This document shows, in pieces, positions 23,564-24,087 of a stretch of DNA of 24,087 bases. The notes under the pieces were generated by a model. It saw only the letters and a program-made list of their open reading frames with translations. It did no database searches and was not told the DNA's origin. The stretch lies in IMG/VR virus record IMGVR_UViG_3300033153_006977, positions 1-24,087 of that record. One strand, 5' to 3'. The position numbers and the translations under genes were made by a program. This stretch comes from a virus. Numbering within the stretch: position 1 is the stretch's first letter; the number at the start of each line of letters is the position of its first letter.

Positions 23564-23776
23564 ATGACACTTCCAGAAGCAAAAGCCCACATTACATTTA
23601 CTAACACTATTAATCATCACTTACGGATTGAGGGGCTAACCCGAACTATTAAGATTTGTGAGGCTAAGGGTATTGAGCATGAGCAAGGTACGGATAATTG
23701 GCAGTATTTTTCTAATGATAAGGAATCTTATGGGCTTCAAATTGAACCTATTGGAAGGAGTGAAAGGTTGTTCTAA
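23564..23776 (+). CDS. Small early protein, unknown function
   Basis: 70 residues, start ATG with AAAGG 7-8 nt upstream, directly behind a consensus promoter. The N-terminal half looks helical (LPEAKAHITFTNTINHHLRI) and the C-terminal half mixed and polar (DNWQYFSNDKESYGLQIEPI). No family recognised. Its own strong promoter and position at the start of the rightward early region suggest a host-takeover or regulatory protein made soon after infection. Its start (ATGACAC) and leader resemble those of the next gene at 24053. Confidence 0.65.
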   Translation: MTLPEAKAHITFTNTINHHLRIEGLTRTIKICEAKGIEHEQGTDNWQYFSNDKESYGLQIEPIGRSERLF

Positions 23777-23946
23777 AACATAATCTAGGGATTAGTTAAA
23801 CTATAATGTATTATAATAAATGATTACATAAATACATAAATACAAAAATATGTAAAATGTTATGATACTCATGCAAAATATTAGCAAGGTAAGCGATTAC
23901 GTAATTATGTATTTTTGTAATTAAATTTCATAATGCATTATAACAA

Positions 23947-23969
23947 TATGCACTATTCTATGCACTATT
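23947..23969. repeat. Tandem 11-bp repeat TATGCACTATT
   Basis: Two exact copies separated by one base (23947-23957 and 23959-23969), 30 bp upstream of early promoter 3. The 10-mer TATGCACTAT also lies at 23319-23328, within an inverted repeat upstream of early promoter 1. Confidence 0.7.
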
Positions 23970-23998
23970 TAACACAATTTGAACCAATTTTGCATTGG

Positions 23999-24027
23999 TT
24001 GACATTGTATTATAATTATGATATAAT
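23999..24027 (+). promoter_or_regulatory. Early promoter 3, consensus sigma70 with extended -10
   Basis: TTGACA (23999-24004), 17 bp, TATAAT (24022-24027) with TGA before it. Predicted start near 24034, at the beginning of AACACAAAGGAAA (24035-24047), the same 13-base leader as at early promoter 2. Confidence 0.85.
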
Positions 24028-24052
24028 ATATAATAACACAAAGGAAAATAAA

Positions 24053-24087
24053 ATGACACCAATATATTCTATACCAACTAAACAATT
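24053..24087 (+). CDS. Start of a second early gene, cut by the window edge
   Basis: ATG with AAAGG about 8 nt upstream, behind a consensus promoter; only MTPIYSIPTKQ is visible, with no stop. The leader is shared with the 70-residue gene, but the protein sequence differs after the first two residues. Too short to identify. Confidence 0.6.
   Translation, partial: MTPIYSIPTKQ

Larger units (their letters stand above)
23777..24052. other. Intergenic early-region spacer with iterons
   Basis: No gene seen. It holds AT-rich repeats related to those before early promoter 2: GTAATTATGTATTT at 23901-23914 matches 23471-23484 exactly, and TATGCACTATT is directly repeated at 23947-23957 and 23959-23969. 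CCAAT/ATTGG arms (about 23984-23998) flank TTTGC just upstream of early promoter 3. A weak hairpin (TAATC/GATTA, 23781-23794) lies after the 70-residue gene but lacks a T-run. Confidence 0.55.

Noticed and set aside
23781-23797. Rho-independent terminator after the 70-residue gene
   Set aside because: Only a 5-bp AT-rich stem and no T-run.

Overview
This window is part of an AT-rich double-stranded DNA bacteriophage genome, most likely a short-tailed phage (podovirus-like). It encodes a DUF4043/N4 gp56-type major capsid protein, a scaffold, a portal, a P22 gp10-like nozzle, a tail adaptor and several Gly/Ala- and Gln-rich internal virion (ejection) proteins. No tape measure, tail tube or sheath gene is visible. 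Tight packing, ATGA/TAATG gene couplings, AAGGAG-type ribosome binding sites and sigma70-like promoters fit a phage of a bacterium. An M15 endolysin and ejection-type proteins make a Gram-negative host plausible, but the host cannot be named from the sequence.

Layout. A divergent promoter region (about 20418-20579) splits two transcription units. Leftward (minus strand), in order: scaffold, major capsid protein, a small head-decoration-like protein, a UUCG hairpin, a 43-residue basic peptide, and a long run of fibre or appendage genes (17940 to 13741). That run ends in a 785-residue protein built from 26 tandem 21-residue repeats. A lysis cassette follows (membrane protein, permuted NlpC/P60-like protein, M15 endolysin), then the tail adaptor, a second fibre-like protein, a coiled-coil peptide and the nozzle. 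A promoter at 6549-6577 then starts a sub-operon: a cupin-like protein, a gp14-like internal protein, a 735-residue virion protein with an embedded M15 peptidase domain, the portal, and a further large virion protein that runs off the left edge. Rightward (plus strand): a possible ribbon-helix-helix regulator, a candidate small terminase and the large terminase.

Right of the terminase is about 720 bp without a gene. It holds an abrupt G-to-C strand-composition switch around a GC-rich island, then short iterons, then three near-consensus promoters (TTGACA, 17 bp, TATAAT-like). The second and third promoters each drive their own small gene through a shared leader: a 70-residue unknown protein and a gene cut by the right edge. 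This looks like the left end of a phage early region, and the composition switch may mark a genome end, packaging site or replication origin.

Points of most interest: the 21-residue repeat fibre, whose near-identical DNA copies show a four-repeat higher-order period; the skew-switch locus; the modular early promoter-leader cassettes; duplicated fibre domains across distant genes; and a portal gene placed about 15 kb from the scaffold and capsid genes.
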